Assembly (NCBI RefSeq): GCF_050279675.1
Contig: NZ_JBNNUK010000005.1
Coordinates: 124,001 to 188,000 of the forward strand
Direction: 5' to 3'
Length of the DNA: 64,000 nt
Source of the DNA: Viridibacillus sp050279675
GTDB lineage: Bacteria; Bacillota; Bacilli; Bacillales_A; Planococcaceae
Part shown: one piece after another, positions 36,331 through 46,049 of the stretch
Numbering within the stretch: position 1 is the first letter of the stretch
Layout: every line of letters begins with the position of its first letter
Translations under genes and position numbers: made by a program
The notes under the pieces: model-generated
Databases searched by the model: none
The model's input: only the letters and a program-made list of their open reading frames with translations
What the model was told of the DNA's origin: nothing

Positions 36331-36666
36331 TCAACATGCTTTATAGTAATAAAAAATGCTGGAAACAGCACCAATAAAAAATGAAAGTGATATAAACATT
36401 ATTAAATATTGCCTAGAATACAAAGTCCCTGAAGGTACCCAATACATATACACAGCTAGCAAAATAAGCAATGAAGTATACATAGAAGAAGTTATCTTGT
36501 AATTGATATTAGAAAATTTCTCACCTTTACTCGCTATTCTTTTGCTTGAAATAAACAGTATGAAAATAGCAATCATCGAGATAATCAAAGACGCCCCAAC
36601 AAACAAATTAAAATGCATAATATCACTAGCTAACCAGCTATCCAACCAATCAAAAATTAGCAGCAT
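36331..36666 (-). CDS. Small membrane protein, about three helices
   Basis: 111 residues with hydrophobic segments at about 22-43, 60-82 and 88-108. A basic linker (SSKRIASKGEKFSN) separates the first two. The start has AAAGGGTG upstream. I recognise no family, and there is no operon partner. Confidence 0.6.
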   Translation of the reverse strand: MLLIFDWLDSWLASDIMHFNLFVGASLIISMIAIFILFISSKRIASKGEKFSNINYKITSSMYTSLLILLAVYMYWVPSGTLYSRQYLIMFISLSFFIGAVSSIFYYYKAC

Positions 36667-36852
36667 ACGTGATCACCCTTTCTTTAAAGTATCTGAAAAT
36701 CATACTTAATAAAAGTGCTTATAATAATTAATTTTAAATTAAAAATACATAAAAGTAAAATAATGGTTTGCGTTAATCGGTATTGATGTTAATGCAATTT
36801 CAAAGTAATGTATGATATGTAAGAAAGATTACATAATGGGACGTGATATATA

Positions 36853-37434
36853 TTGAAAACTCTAGCGGTATTTTGTGGATCAAGTAATGGTGCTTCGAAT
36901 ATCTATGTAGAAGTGGCAAAAAAATTGGGTAAAGAGTTGGCTAAACGTGATATTACACTTGTATACGGAGGGGCAAGTGTAGGTGTCATGGGTGCAGTTG
37001 CAGATGCTGTATTAGAAGCGGGTGGAAAAGTTATTGGAGTAATGCCAAGTTTTCTAGAAAAAAGAGAAATCTCTCATAAGAATCTAACTGAACTAATCGT
37101 AGTAGATTCTATGCATGATAGAAAAGAAAAAATAGCAGAACTTGCAGATGGATTTATGGCGTTGCCGGGTGGCCCAGGAACATTAGAAGAATTTTTTGAG
37201 GTTTTCACTTGGGCTCAGCTAGGATTACATCAAAAACCTTGTGGACTCTTAAATATTAATCATTATTTTGATCCACTTATTGCTTTATTTAATCATATGT
37301 CTGATGAACAGTTCTTACATGAAAAGTACCGTACTATGGCGCTAGTAGATGTAGAACCAAGTGGACTACTCGATCAATTTAATGCATATGAAGCACCAAC
37401 TGTAAAATCTTATATTACTGAAAAACAAAAGTGA
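36853..37434 (+). CDS. LOG-family protein (cytokinin-activating-type phosphoribohydrolase)
   Basis: 193 residues, full length. The family signature PGGPGTLEEFFEVFTW is present, preceded by GGASVGVMGAVADA and MHDRKEKIAELADGF. LOG proteins hydrolyse nucleoside 5'-monophosphates to base and ribose phosphate, and can be called YvdD in Bacillus. The start is TTG at 36853. It is monocistronic with a terminator. Confidence 0.9.
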   Translation: MKTLAVFCGSSNGASNIYVEVAKKLGKELAKRDITLVYGGASVGVMGAVADAVLEAGGKVIGVMPSFLEKREISHKNLTELIVVDSMHDRKEKIAELADGFMALPGGPGTLEEFFEVFTWAQLGLHQKPCGLLNINHYFDPLIALFNHMSDEQFLHEKYRTMALVDVEPSGLLDQFNAYEAPTVKSYITEKQK

Positions 37435-37443
37435 TAGTTAAAA

Positions 37444-37478
37444 AACAGGCTATGGTATATATAGACCATGGCCTGTTG
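37444..37478. terminator. Terminator after the LOG gene
   Basis: Stem AACAGGCTATGGT/ACCATGGCCTGTT with one mismatch-type pair. No strong T run. Confidence 0.5.
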
Positions 37479-37616
37479 TAATAGTAAGAGGGATTTCAAA
37501 AGCGCTTAAGTAAAAAATTCAGGAAAATGTTAGATTACCATGGTAAACGACTTTCAATTGATTAAGTTATTTTTTTACTTGTATAGAGTTTATTAATTTG
37601 TTTAAGGGGAATTAAA

Positions 37617-38012
37617 GTGTTTAGTTTTATTTTAGCTTCATTATTTTTTACAGTCCTGTTCATAGCAGGGCTGATATGTACAATTCGTATTTTTAAGAAA
37701 AGACGTGCAAATATTGATTGGCAACTACATATTTTTGTTTCAATCAGTTTAATGTTGTTAGGACTAGGTGTTTCATTATTCACGTGGCTTGATATAGTGG
37801 CTATTGCCATGAATAATGAGAAAGTTGAACAGGGAACTTGCGAACTGACAAGAAAACATAGTCGTCGCGGTGGCGGTGATACAAGAATTACAGTAAACGG
37901 GATGGATCTCACTTATAATAAACCAGGTTACTACAATGATGTGTATGAATGCCGTGTTGAATATTTGCCATTCACTAAAACAGTGAAAGATCTTCAATTG
38001 TTTGACGAATAG
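37617..38012 (+). CDS. Membrane protein with C-terminal extracytoplasmic domain
   Basis: 131 residues from a GTG with AAGGGG eight bases upstream. Two membrane helices (about 4-24 and 39-63) flank a short basic loop. A soluble C-terminal part contains two Cys (GTCELTRKH and YECRVEY) that could form a disulfide outside the cell. No family recognised. Confidence 0.6.
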   Translation: MFSFILASLFFTVLFIAGLICTIRIFKKRRANIDWQLHIFVSISLMLLGLGVSLFTWLDIVAIAMNNEKVEQGTCELTRKHSRRGGGDTRITVNGMDLTYNKPGYYNDVYECRVEYLPFTKTVKDLQLFDE

Positions 38013-38139
38013 TGATTTTAAGAGAAAAGCACTTATTTATAGTTACTGGACATACATATTTGAGAATAACTACATCTTATATTATATAAAATAGTAATTG
38101 ATAAACAGATTCACCAAAGGAAAAGGAGCTGCATACATA

Positions 38140-38631
38140 TTGTTACTTATAAGAAATCTTGTAGAAAATGAGCATGAGTTTTTATTGGACATGTTATATG
38201 AGTCAATCCATATTCCAGAGAATAAACCGACTAGAGAAGAGTTACTAAACCTCCCACACATTAGAAAATATCATGAAGGTTGGGGAAGAGCGGGGGATAG
38301 AGCATTAATTGCAATCGATGAAGAAAACCAAAAAGTAGGAGCGGTCTGGTACAGATTATTTGAAGAGAATAATCAAGGCTATGGATATATCGATGACAAC
38401 ACGCCTGAATTAGGAATAGCTGTTTGCGAGAATGGTAGAGGAAAGGGAATTGGAACTTTACTGATGAATAAAATCATACAGCTTGCTATGGCAGAGGGAT
38501 ATAAGTCAATTTCTTTAAGTGTGGATCCAGATAATAGTGACGCTGTACATATATATAATAAAATAGGGTTTCAAGAATATGGTATATCAGGCACATCTAT
38601 CACAATGGTATATAGGGATTCTGAACATTAA
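38140..38631 (+). CDS. GNAT acetyltransferase
   Basis: 163 residues from TTG at 38140. The frame is open upstream to 38098 but GGAG lies at 38125-38128, which favours the later start; an ATA codon at 38137 sits at better spacing still. The acetyl-CoA motif is ENGRGKGIGTLLMNKI and the last strand NKIGFQEYGISG. The N-terminal part (RNLVENEHEFLLDMLYESIH) is a known GNAT subgroup. Substrate unknown. It is followed by a terminator. Confidence 0.82.
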   Translation: MLLIRNLVENEHEFLLDMLYESIHIPENKPTREELLNLPHIRKYHEGWGRAGDRALIAIDEENQKVGAVWYRLFEENNQGYGYIDDNTPELGIAVCENGRGKGIGTLLMNKIIQLAMAEGYKSISLSVDPDNSDAVHIYNKIGFQEYGISGTSITMVYRDSEH

Positions 38632-38660
38632 ATACAACAAATTGATGCTGGAAATTAAAT

Positions 38661-38702
38661 AAAGCATGTTTTGAATGATTAATCAAAACATGCTCTATTT
38701 TA
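38661..38702 (+). terminator. Terminator after the GNAT gene
   Basis: AGCATGTTTTGA pairs with TCAAAACATGCT; T-rich tail CTATTTTATT. Confidence 0.65.
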
Positions 38703-38782
38703 TTGATAAGAAATCTATTTATTATTAATTGGATCATAATCTATCAATTGTGAAGCACTCATATACCTGCAAATTTAATATC

Positions 38783-39433
38783 TTAAAATTTATTAGTAGA
38801 TGTGTTGACAGTAGAATAAGGTTTCTCTTCATTTATTATCCCCGAAATACCCTCTTTTTCAAGTAAATCTACAATTTTTTCAAGGCTTGCATGATCTTTT
38901 ACTACAATGAAATTAGGTAAGAAAGGCTTGTTTTTTATGTTTAAAGTAAGTTTATAACCATTATTTATTTTGGGGTCAAGTCCATAGAGCTCATGCCAAC
39001 GACTTATTTTTTCTACTTCATAACCTATTATATGACTGAAAGAATAGAACTTGCTATCAAAGATTATGCCATTTGCTAATATGAACAAATTACCACGATG
39101 TTTAATGGCGGAAATAATCACAAAAAATAAAGAAACAATACTAAATGAAGAAGTTCCTAATACATCTGTTAATAGAACAATCACAAACAAAATGACTAAT
39201 AGTAAAATTGCAACTACGGTTCCCCATTTAACATATTGGTAAGACTTCGTATTTTTGCTAAGACACTCCATTTCCCGCCACTCAGTAGGGATAACTATGC
39301 TTTTAAACTCTTTCTCCTTACTAGGATAGAGAGCGTCTTTTGAGAGTTGAATTGCTTTCCTTAAATTAATGTGATATCGAATTAAATAGTAAATACCAAA
39401 GATAAAAATTATAGTGAAAATAGTATTTAACAT
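38783..39433 (-). CDS. Membrane protein with C-terminal cytoplasmic domain
   Basis: 216 residues: one N-terminal helix (IFTIIFIFGIYYLIRY), two more at about 75-110, then a soluble domain of about 100 residues reading RGNLFILANGIIFDSKFYSF, like the small PH-like domain of DUF5673-type proteins. Function unknown. The start has AAAGGAG upstream. It is monocistronic. Confidence 0.6.
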   Translation of the reverse strand: MLNTIFTIIFIFGIYYLIRYHINLRKAIQLSKDALYPSKEKEFKSIVIPTEWREMECLSKNTKSYQYVKWGTVVAILLLVILFVIVLLTDVLGTSSFSIVSLFFVIISAIKHRGNLFILANGIIFDSKFYSFSHIIGYEVEKISRWHELYGLDPKINNGYKLTLNIKNKPFLPNFIVVKDHASLEKIVDLLEKEGISGIINEEKPYSTVNTSTNKF

Positions 39434-39620
39434 CTTTTGTAGCTCCTTTCTCGATAAATAAGGATATAAAACGATTGTTACTTACTAATTTATTCCTATT
39501 TCTCTATATGGAAAATTATACTACAAAATGGATTATTTGAGTTTATATGTTTATTTTTAGGTATTAAAAAAAGAATTTTAAGTAGAATCAAACAGTGAAA
39601 GAAAATAAGGAGTTACTATT

Positions 39621-40328
39621 ATGTTGGAACCAGTAAATTTTGATGAATGGTTTAAGAAAAGAAATAAAAATGTATATTCAATAGAATTTAAGCGATACGA
39701 GGATATATTAGCAAACCATAAGGAACTCGCTCATTTTTATAGAAAAGAAATAGCATCTCTAGAGAATACAATTTCTAAAGATATAGATTCTGTTATCTAT
39801 ACAAAAGGCGGAGAAACAATGGTGCACAGAGGGTATTATTGCCCAAGTCTTGTTTTTACTTATATAGTTGGAGGAACAAAACGAGGTAAAATACTAAAAC
39901 GCTTTTCAAAAAAATTCTCATTTAAATATGGCTTTAATAAGCAAGGGAAATTAATATATGTTCAGCATAATGATGAATTTGGTACTCAATTTCAAGAGTT
40001 CATTATTCATGACAAGGATATTGAAGTAGGTATAACTGTACAACGAAACAATTCTATATCTAACATTTCAAGATGCGAATATAAAGACGGGAAATTATTA
40101 AAATATGAGACAAGTCAACTTGGTATGTCTAAAGAATTATATATGGAAGAGTATAGTTATGAGGGTTATCAATTAAATGATGTTGAAATTTTTTGCTATA
40201 CTCCTTCCATTAGTTTGTGTGAAAGAAATAGATATAAGGTGGGGCAAAATAGTGATGGAGAAATTGTATACCTAAAAGGTGGATGTTTATACAATGGTAA
40301 ATGGCAAGATGAAGAATACTTTTATTGA
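39621..40328 (+). CDS. Hypothetical soluble protein
   Basis: 235 residues with no signal or membrane segment, rich in Tyr, Lys and Glu. Segments such as YGFNKQGKLIYVQHNDEFGT and ISRCEYKDGKLLKYETSQLG repeat a KxxYxxx pattern like the YD-type or MORN-like strands of polymorphic-toxin-related or immunity proteins. That is a weak resemblance. The start has AAGGAG upstream. Confidence 0.55.
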   Translation: MLEPVNFDEWFKKRNKNVYSIEFKRYEDILANHKELAHFYRKEIASLENTISKDIDSVIYTKGGETMVHRGYYCPSLVFTYIVGGTKRGKILKRFSKKFSFKYGFNKQGKLIYVQHNDEFGTQFQEFIIHDKDIEVGITVQRNNSISNISRCEYKDGKLLKYETSQLGMSKELYMEEYSYEGYQLNDVEIFCYTPSISLCERNRYKVGQNSDGEIVYLKGGCLYNGKWQDEEYFY

Positions 40329-40331
40329 TGA

Positions 40332-40363
40332 AATCTCTTAATCATCTCGAAGTTTAAGAGATT
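40332..40363. repeat. Hairpin after the 39621 gene
   Basis: AATCTCTTAA pairs with TTAAGAGATT around a 12-base loop; no T run, so termination is uncertain. Confidence 0.45.
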
Positions 40364-40474
40364 AGATAAATATGTACTTTGTAGTTTTAAGACATCGTTT
40401 ACAATTGGCTAATTAAATTTATTACTTGAGTTAGGTCAGTCCGTTATCACTAAATAAATATATGAGGTGAAAAT

Positions 40475-41035
40475 TTGAAAACTACTATTTACTTTATTAG
40501 ACATGCCGAATCTCCATTTATCTTTGGTCAAGAACGTGAACGTCCCCTTTCTGAAAAAGGAAAAGAATCTGCAGAAAAACTTGTTAGATCATTAAATAAA
40601 ATAGAGTTTGATGCGGTGTTTTCTAGCCCCTATAAACGAGCAATACAGACGTTGGATGGACTAATTGAACCTTCTAATATAATCATTGAAGAAAGTCTAA
40701 GAGAACGAGCGATTAAAGGGCAATATAAATTACCTCAAAATGAAATAGATTTAGCACTTATGAAGTCATTCGAGAATATAGACTTTTGTTTAGAAGGTGG
40801 AGAGTCAGTCAGAGAAGCTCAAAATAGATCATTACCTATTATGTTTAAAATTTTGGGGAATCCAGACTTTGAAAATGTAGCTATTGGAACACACGGTAAT
40901 ATCATGGTATCTATATTAAATTACTTTGAACCTTCCTTTGGGTATGATTTTTGGAAATCGACCGAAAAACCAGATATTTATCAATTAACTTTTGATGGTT
41001 ATCATTTATTAGCTAGAGAGAAAAAAAGATTTTAG
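40475..41035 (+). CDS. Histidine phosphatase family protein
   Basis: 186 residues from a TTG with GAGGTG upstream. The catalytic RHGE-like motif is FIRHAESPF with the phospho-His; the second His lies in IGTHGNIM, and Arg residues in FSSPYKRAIQT complete the pocket. It removes phosphate from a small molecule or protein. A divergence from canonical RHGE (RHAE) is common in this subgroup. It is monocistronic. Confidence 0.88.
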   Translation: MKTTIYFIRHAESPFIFGQERERPLSEKGKESAEKLVRSLNKIEFDAVFSSPYKRAIQTLDGLIEPSNIIIEESLRERAIKGQYKLPQNEIDLALMKSFENIDFCLEGGESVREAQNRSLPIMFKILGNPDFENVAIGTHGNIMVSILNYFEPSFGYDFWKSTEKPDIYQLTFDGYHLLAREKKRF

Positions 41036-41136
41036 TACTGAATTATATGCTTAATAAAATATCAACAAAATCATTATATTACGATTAGAATTAGGGGAAG
41101 TAATCCGCCTAACATGCCGTGAGTAGTAGTTACAAG

Positions 41137-41173
41137 ATGAAAAAAGACCATTCTTTAATGAATGGTCTTTTCA
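41137..41173 (-). terminator. Terminator overlapping the 3' end of the next gene
   Basis: Stem AAAAGACCATTC/GAATGGTCTTTT. Its right arm lies inside the last codons of the minus-strand gene that ends at 41155. Confidence 0.65.
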
Positions 41174-41649
41174 TTATTCACTAACGAATCAGTCTTTACT
41201 TCACGGTCTATTATTAAACTATCTAATAATACATAGCCAAAAATAATTCCACCAATTGTTATTAATAATGTACTTTGTGAAACAATTAATTCATTTGCAA
41301 AGTAAAAATACTGGCCTATAAATGTGTAAGTCAAGAATGGGGACATAGCTATAAGTAATGCTGGTAAAGCAATGACTATAATCTTTATCCAATCAAAAGT
41401 CCATTGTTTCTTTTCTTTAATTTCAACAATCAATTTAGGTAAACGAAGTAATATTCCGATAATAATAGGGAATGCGAAAGAAAACCTTATCAAGGGAAGA
41501 ATAATATATGTTGTGGAGGCTTCCTTTTCTAAATGCAATTTATAACTAAGTCCAAGGTAAATCATCACACCGATAATTATGAACGAAATGAAATAACGTG
41601 AAAAGCGTTTCACCCTCAACTCCTCCTTAGAAATTTTGATATTCTCCAA
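41155..41649 (-). CDS. Four-helix membrane protein, unknown
   Basis: 164 residues with about four membrane segments (about 18-36, 46-64, 84-108, 122-150) and charged ends. The start has GGAGGAG upstream. I recognise no family. Its stop codon lies inside the stem of its terminator. Confidence 0.6.
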   Translation of the reverse strand: MENIKISKEELRVKRFSRYFISFIIIGVMIYLGLSYKLHLEKEASTTYIILPLIRFSFAFPIIIGILLRLPKLIVEIKEKKQWTFDWIKIIVIALPALLIAMSPFLTYTFIGQYFYFANELIVSQSTLLITIGGIIFGYVLLDSLIIDREVKTDSLVNNEKTIH

Positions 41650-41970
41650 TTGTCTAATTATACACTTTTATAACAATACCCCATTTAATTGTAGTGGTAA
41701 GCAAATAAATCTTTCATTACATACGGTTAAAGTGGATAACCCATTATGGACAGTATATTAACATATGCTCCGAGTTGTTATTCATGACCATGAATACACT
41801 TGAAACAATTAATTTATTCATTAAATGAAATTCTTGTAGCGAATCATTTATCTCAGAACAAGAAAATGACACTTAATCAACTTTAACGTGGTTCAAATCT
41901 TATAGAGGAATGGTTTATAATAATTGCATAGAGTGGATAAAAATCAATTAATTGGTAGGAGTAATGAAAG
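41650..41970. other. Gene-less stretch upstream of the Bce-type two-component genes
   Basis: About 320 bases, AT-rich. It holds TTTATAATAATT (41910-41921), a possible -10 region for the regulator gene. No coding frame or strong hairpin seen. Confidence 0.4.
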
Positions 41971-42654
41971 ATGGATGACAAATTTAACATTATGATTGTC
42001 GAAGATGAACAAAAGATTGCTCAAATGGTTGAAGAAAACTTAATCAAATGGGGATATGATGTATTTTCGGTAAAGGATTTTCAAAAAGTAGAAGAAGAAT
42101 ACTTGTCAGTAAAACCTCATTTAGTATTGTTAGATATTAATTTACCTTATTATGATGGATTTTATTGGTGCGAGAAAATTAGGAAGTATTCTAATGTACC
42201 CATTGTATTTGTGTCGTCCCGTAATGAGAAGATGGATGTTATGATGGCCATAAATATGGGCGGGGATGATTTTATCCAGAAGCCATTCTCAATGGATATA
42301 CTCGTGACGAAGATTAATGCGATAGTGCGTAGAACGTATACATATCTTTCACCTAGTTTAGATGTTCTAAAACATAATGATTTGACTTTAAACTTAAAGA
42401 ATTCAACTGTTAAGTTTGGCGAGCAAGAAAGTGAGCTCACTAAAAATGAATTTAAAATATTGACTGTTCTTTTTGAAAATAAGAATGAAATTATTAGTCG
42501 TGATGCACTAATGCGTGCATTATGGGAAGATGAGAGTTTTATTGATGATAATACATTGACGGTTAATATAAATCGATTACGTCGTAAACTAACAGATATG
42601 GGTGTGAAAGATTATATTCAAACGAAGAAAGGGCAAGGGTATATGCTAATATGA
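41971..42654 (+). CDS. Bce-type OmpR-family response regulator
   Basis: 227 residues: a receiver domain with acidic cluster (IVEDEQ), phospho-acceptor Asp in LVLLDINLPYYDGFYWC and the conserved KPF; then a winged-helix effector ending with NRLRRKL and KGQGYMLI. It overlaps the kinase gene by four bases (ATGA). In BceR-type systems it activates an ABC transporter that removes cell-wall-active peptides. A perfect BceR-type box precedes the transporter genes downstream on the other strand. Confidence 0.93.
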   Translation: MDDKFNIMIVEDEQKIAQMVEENLIKWGYDVFSVKDFQKVEEEYLSVKPHLVLLDINLPYYDGFYWCEKIRKYSNVPIVFVSSRNEKMDVMMAINMGGDDFIQKPFSMDILVTKINAIVRRTYTYLSPSLDVLKHNDLTLNLKNSTVKFGEQESELTKNEFKILTVLFENKNEIISRDALMRALWEDESFIDDNTLTVNINRLRRKLTDMGVKDYIQTKKGQGYMLI

Positions 42655-43667
42655 GTATTTGGAAGCATTTGTTCTTTCAGAGGCGACTAATCTTAACCTA
42701 TATTATGATCATGTCGTTTATCACAGTAATGATCTTTATCAACCCAAGACTTTCAATCCCAATAAATAATCTACTCTACCTGTATCTTATCTCAACTTGT
42801 TTGTTTTTCTTGTACATTTGTATAGAATACTATTTTATCAAAAAACATTTTATTGCGTTGAAGAGTAGTTGTAGAGATGGTTTTTTAATCCAGGAAGAGT
42901 TGCCGATGCCTAAAACATTGGAACAGCAGATGTTTCAAGAAGTATTAAAGCAAGTAAATCAACAGCATCAGCAAAAAGTCACGAATATTATAAATGATAA
43001 AAAAGAAACAATAGATTATATGACATCATGGTTCCATGAAATTAAAACACCTATATCAGTTAGTCGTTTAATTATTGAGAATGAGAAGGAAAATCCGGTT
43101 TTGAATAGTATAGAAGAAGAAATAGAAAAGATTGAGGGATACGTTGAACAGGCACTCTATTTCGTTCGAGCGGATGATTTCAATCAAGATTATTTTATTG
43201 TTCCTGTTGATTTAGACGTAGTGATTCGTTCAATTATTAAACAAAATGCCAAGATATTTATTCAAAAAAAGATAAAACTTTCATTAGAAGTAGAGTCTAA
43301 AGAAATACTAACTGACCAAAAATGGCTAGCTTATATTGTGGCACAAATTCTATCTAATGCTTTGAAGTATACTTCGCCTCAAGGGGAAGTGAATATTTCT
43401 TCAGAAGAAGATGAGATAGAAAGAAGATTAATCATAAAAGACAATGGGATAGGGGTAGAACAGGGCGACATCCAGCGAGTTTTTGATAAAGGCTTCACTG
43501 GGATGAATGGAAGAAGTCACGGGAACTCAACGGGCATGGGTCTTTATCTAGCTAAGAGATTGGCAAATAAGTTAGGACATTCAATCACTATCACTTCAGA
43601 AAAGAACCACTTTACAGCTGTTACTATACATTTCCCAAAACTGCATGATTACTATGCAATAACATAA
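42651..43667 (+). CDS. Bce-type intramembrane-sensing histidine kinase
   Basis: 338 residues. Two closely spaced membrane helices (about 13-29 and 38-57) with almost no extracellular loop mark the BceS class, which senses through its partner transporter. The phospho-His lies in WFHEIKTPIS, and the ATPase N box ILSNALKYTS and G boxes GIGVEQGD and GNSTGMGLYLAKR follow. The gene overlaps the regulator and is co-transcribed. Confidence 0.92.
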   Translation: MSIWKHLFFQRRLILTYIMIMSFITVMIFINPRLSIPINNLLYLYLISTCLFFLYICIEYYFIKKHFIALKSSCRDGFLIQEELPMPKTLEQQMFQEVLKQVNQQHQQKVTNIINDKKETIDYMTSWFHEIKTPISVSRLIIENEKENPVLNSIEEEIEKIEGYVEQALYFVRADDFNQDYFIVPVDLDVVIRSIIKQNAKIFIQKKIKLSLEVESKEILTDQKWLAYIVAQILSNALKYTSPQGEVNISSEEDEIERRLIIKDNGIGVEQGDIQRVFDKGFTGMNGRSHGNSTGMGLYLAKRLANKLGHSITITSEKNHFTAVTIHFPKLHDYYAIT

Positions 43668-43670
43668 TTC

Positions 43671-43717
43671 AAAATGAGAGGCAGTCACCTATTTGTACTT
43701 GCCTCTCATTTTGTTAT
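43671..43717 (+). terminator. Terminator of the regulator-kinase operon
   Basis: Stem AAAATGAGAGGCA/TGCCTCTCATTTT followed by GTTATTT. Confidence 0.75.
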
Positions 43718-43769
43718 TTAAAGATTTTCTTCAAATATTAACATAAAGATTCGTTAATATTTCATTTGT

Positions 43770-43900
43770 AGTTGAGTGGAGTGAATGTGGCGACTCCTGC
43801 GGGAAAACGAGACAGTTCAAGGCCCTGCAGGAGCGTATCGACGAAGCGATTTGGCGCTCGCCCGCGGAAAGCGTCCACCGTAGCGGAAATCAACGGTCTT
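43770..43900 (+). repeat. Bacillales intergenic repeat element, near-complete copy
   Basis: Contains ACTCCTGCGGGAAAACGAGA, GGAGCGTATCGACGAAGCGA and GCGGAAAGCGTCCACCG, then GCGGAAATCAACGG. A shorter relative lies at 36191-36240. It is much richer in G and C than the flanks. Repeats of this type are scattered between genes in many Bacillales. Confidence 0.65.
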
Positions 43901-44035
43901 ATTATCGACATTAGTATCTAAAAGACCAATAGTTTACTTATGTCAAAATTTAATGTTTGTTTTACCTAGTGATGAGTGGGGTGGAAAAAGGACAAAGATT
44001 GTGTAATTACCAATATTAGCATTTAGTAAAGCCAA

Positions 44036-44088
44036 GAGAAAAAAGACTGTAGACAAACACGAATTTCTTCGCATTTTGTCTACAGTCT
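44036..44088 (-). terminator. Terminator of the Bce-type transporter operon
   Basis: Minus-strand stem GACTGTAGACAAA/TTTGTCTACAGTC, followed by TTTTTT. Confidence 0.75.
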
Positions 44089-44117
44089 AGGAGATAGTAT
44101 CGCTTTTGGTGTCCTTT

Positions 44118-46049
44118 TTATACATTCACTATTTTGTTACAAGAAATAACAGTTAATACATAGTAAGTAATATAAAGCATTGTATAAGATACGATACAAA
44201 TGATTACAGGAATAATGAAGTTGATATCCATTAAATTTGAGATAGCAGTTAATATCATACAACTATGAGTAATGCCTACGATTAAAGGTAGGAGAAAGAC
44301 AACAGAATATTGTTTAGCAATAACGCGCATTATTTCGCTTTTTTGAACGCCAAGCTTCTTTAATGTTGTATACCTTACTTTATCATCAGTTACTTCTGTT
44401 AGCATTTTGAAATATATCATACTTCCTGAAGCTGCAAGGAAGACTAATCCCAAAAATCCGCTTATAAAGATCAGTAATCCATAGACAGATTGTGCTTCTT
44501 GATAGCTATCTGAAAAACTGTAGAAATGTACTTCACTAGGAAGCTCTTTCATGATTTTCTTTGTTAGTTCAGAAGATTTAGCTTCGTTGTTTACTTTCAA
44601 AGCATGCACTGTAGTAGGAGTATTCTCACCTCTAAGTTGATTGTATTTTTTGTCATTTACAACTATTAAGAAAGGTTGAACAGGGTCATTCAATAATGAA
44701 AATGATTTATTATCAATAATCTTTATTTTCGAATCCGCAGTTGCTGAATGCAACGAAACCGATTTGTTTATATTTGATTGCTGGTCTTGTGATCCAATGA
44801 AATTGTTGATAATTGTTAGACCTTCTGTTTTCTTTAAAGGTGCAATTGGATCTAAATCTAATTTATCAGCTAGCTGATTGAAAGTTTTATTGGATATAAC
44901 AGCAAATGATTCGTCAAAGTAAAAGTACCCCCCAGGAACTTTCTTAAGCTCTGATGCATCGCCTTTCACCATTGTGTACTCCCAGTCATGTTCGAAGATA
45001 AGGGAATGATTATTGTCCCAGGCGATTAATTCACGAATTTTTGCATCTACTTCAGAAGAAGTACTTTCATATTGATAACTATATGGAACAAAACTTTTCA
45101 CCTGATCCAGAGTATTGTAATAAATACTATAACCAAATCCAAAAGCGATAAGTGTTACTGCGTTCAGTATAGAAATAATAGTGAACATAAAGGCGTTGCT
45201 CTTTAATCGATTTGTTAATTGCGTAAAAGTTAAAAGATTAGACCACTTAAAATAAAATGACTTATTCTTCTGTAATAATACAAAGATAAATGCACTCAAG
45301 GAGTGGAATAACAAAAACGAACCAACAAGCATGGAGATAATTATTATAATGATAGTACGGTTAAAGTTCTGATCCCAATTGCTCGATTCTGGAGACAGTT
45401 GTAATAACCAGTAGCTACCTCCAATCATTGCAATGGCAAGAAGCGCTAACAACAAAGAAGGTTTATTTATTTTCTCGCCTTTTTTAGTGGCTTGGAATAG
45501 CTCGATTAATTTAAAACGATAAATAATAAAGTAGCCTTGCAATGAAGTAAGGAAAATAATCACACTAAATACGAGTAAAGTCTGTATGATTGCTCTTGAA
45601 TTAATAGTAAATGTAATTGTAATAGAAAAACCCATTAATTTCACCAGAATCATACTGAAGAAAACAGAGAATAATTCCCCGATTGCAAGCCCTATTAAGA
45701 GTGCAAGTATGCCCATTATAAAGTTCTCATAAAATAGCATTCTACCAATTTGTTTTTTCTCAACACCTAATAAGGAATATAAACCAATATCTTTTTTACG
45801 TCTTTTAACAAAGAAGTTATTCGAATACCAGATGAAAATGGATACAAATAGTAGTAAAAGGATAGAAGAAGCACCAAAAGCTGATGCAAGTTTTTCTGTA
45901 TCCGTTAGAGCTTGGCTAATCTGTTTATTGTACTGTAGTGATGAAAAAGTAAAGTAAATCGTAATACTGAGTGTCATTGATGCAATATAAAGAAAGTACT
46001 GATAGAAATTGTGTTTGATATTCTTCCTTACAATATTAAACATGTTCAT
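44118..46049 (-). CDS. Bce-type ABC transporter permease (FtsX family)
   Basis: 643 residues from the ATG at 46049 (GGGGGTGG upstream); a GTG nine bases earlier lies in that site. Ten membrane helices with a large extracellular domain of about 200 residues between helices 7 and 8 (about 320-530) mark a BceB permease. It flips or frees lipid II-cycle peptides and also signals to its kinase partner. It overlaps the ATPase gene by 14 bases and forms an operon with it. Confidence 0.92.
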   Translation of the reverse strand: MNMFNIVRKNIKHNFYQYFLYIASMTLSITIYFTFSSLQYNKQISQALTDTEKLASAFGASSILLLLFVSIFIWYSNNFFVKRRKKDIGLYSLLGVEKKQIGRMLFYENFIMGILALLIGLAIGELFSVFFSMILVKLMGFSITITFTINSRAIIQTLLVFSVIIFLTSLQGYFIIYRFKLIELFQATKKGEKINKPSLLLALLAIAMIGGSYWLLQLSPESSNWDQNFNRTIIIIIISMLVGSFLLFHSLSAFIFVLLQKNKSFYFKWSNLLTFTQLTNRLKSNAFMFTIISILNAVTLIAFGFGYSIYYNTLDQVKSFVPYSYQYESTSSEVDAKIRELIAWDNNHSLIFEHDWEYTMVKGDASELKKVPGGYFYFDESFAVISNKTFNQLADKLDLDPIAPLKKTEGLTIINNFIGSQDQQSNINKSVSLHSATADSKIKIIDNKSFSLLNDPVQPFLIVVNDKKYNQLRGENTPTTVHALKVNNEAKSSELTKKIMKELPSEVHFYSFSDSYQEAQSVYGLLIFISGFLGLVFLAASGSMIYFKMLTEVTDDKVRYTTLKKLGVQKSEIMRVIAKQYSVVFLLPLIVGITHSCMILTAISNLMDINFIIPVIICIVSYTMLYITYYVLTVISCNKIVNV

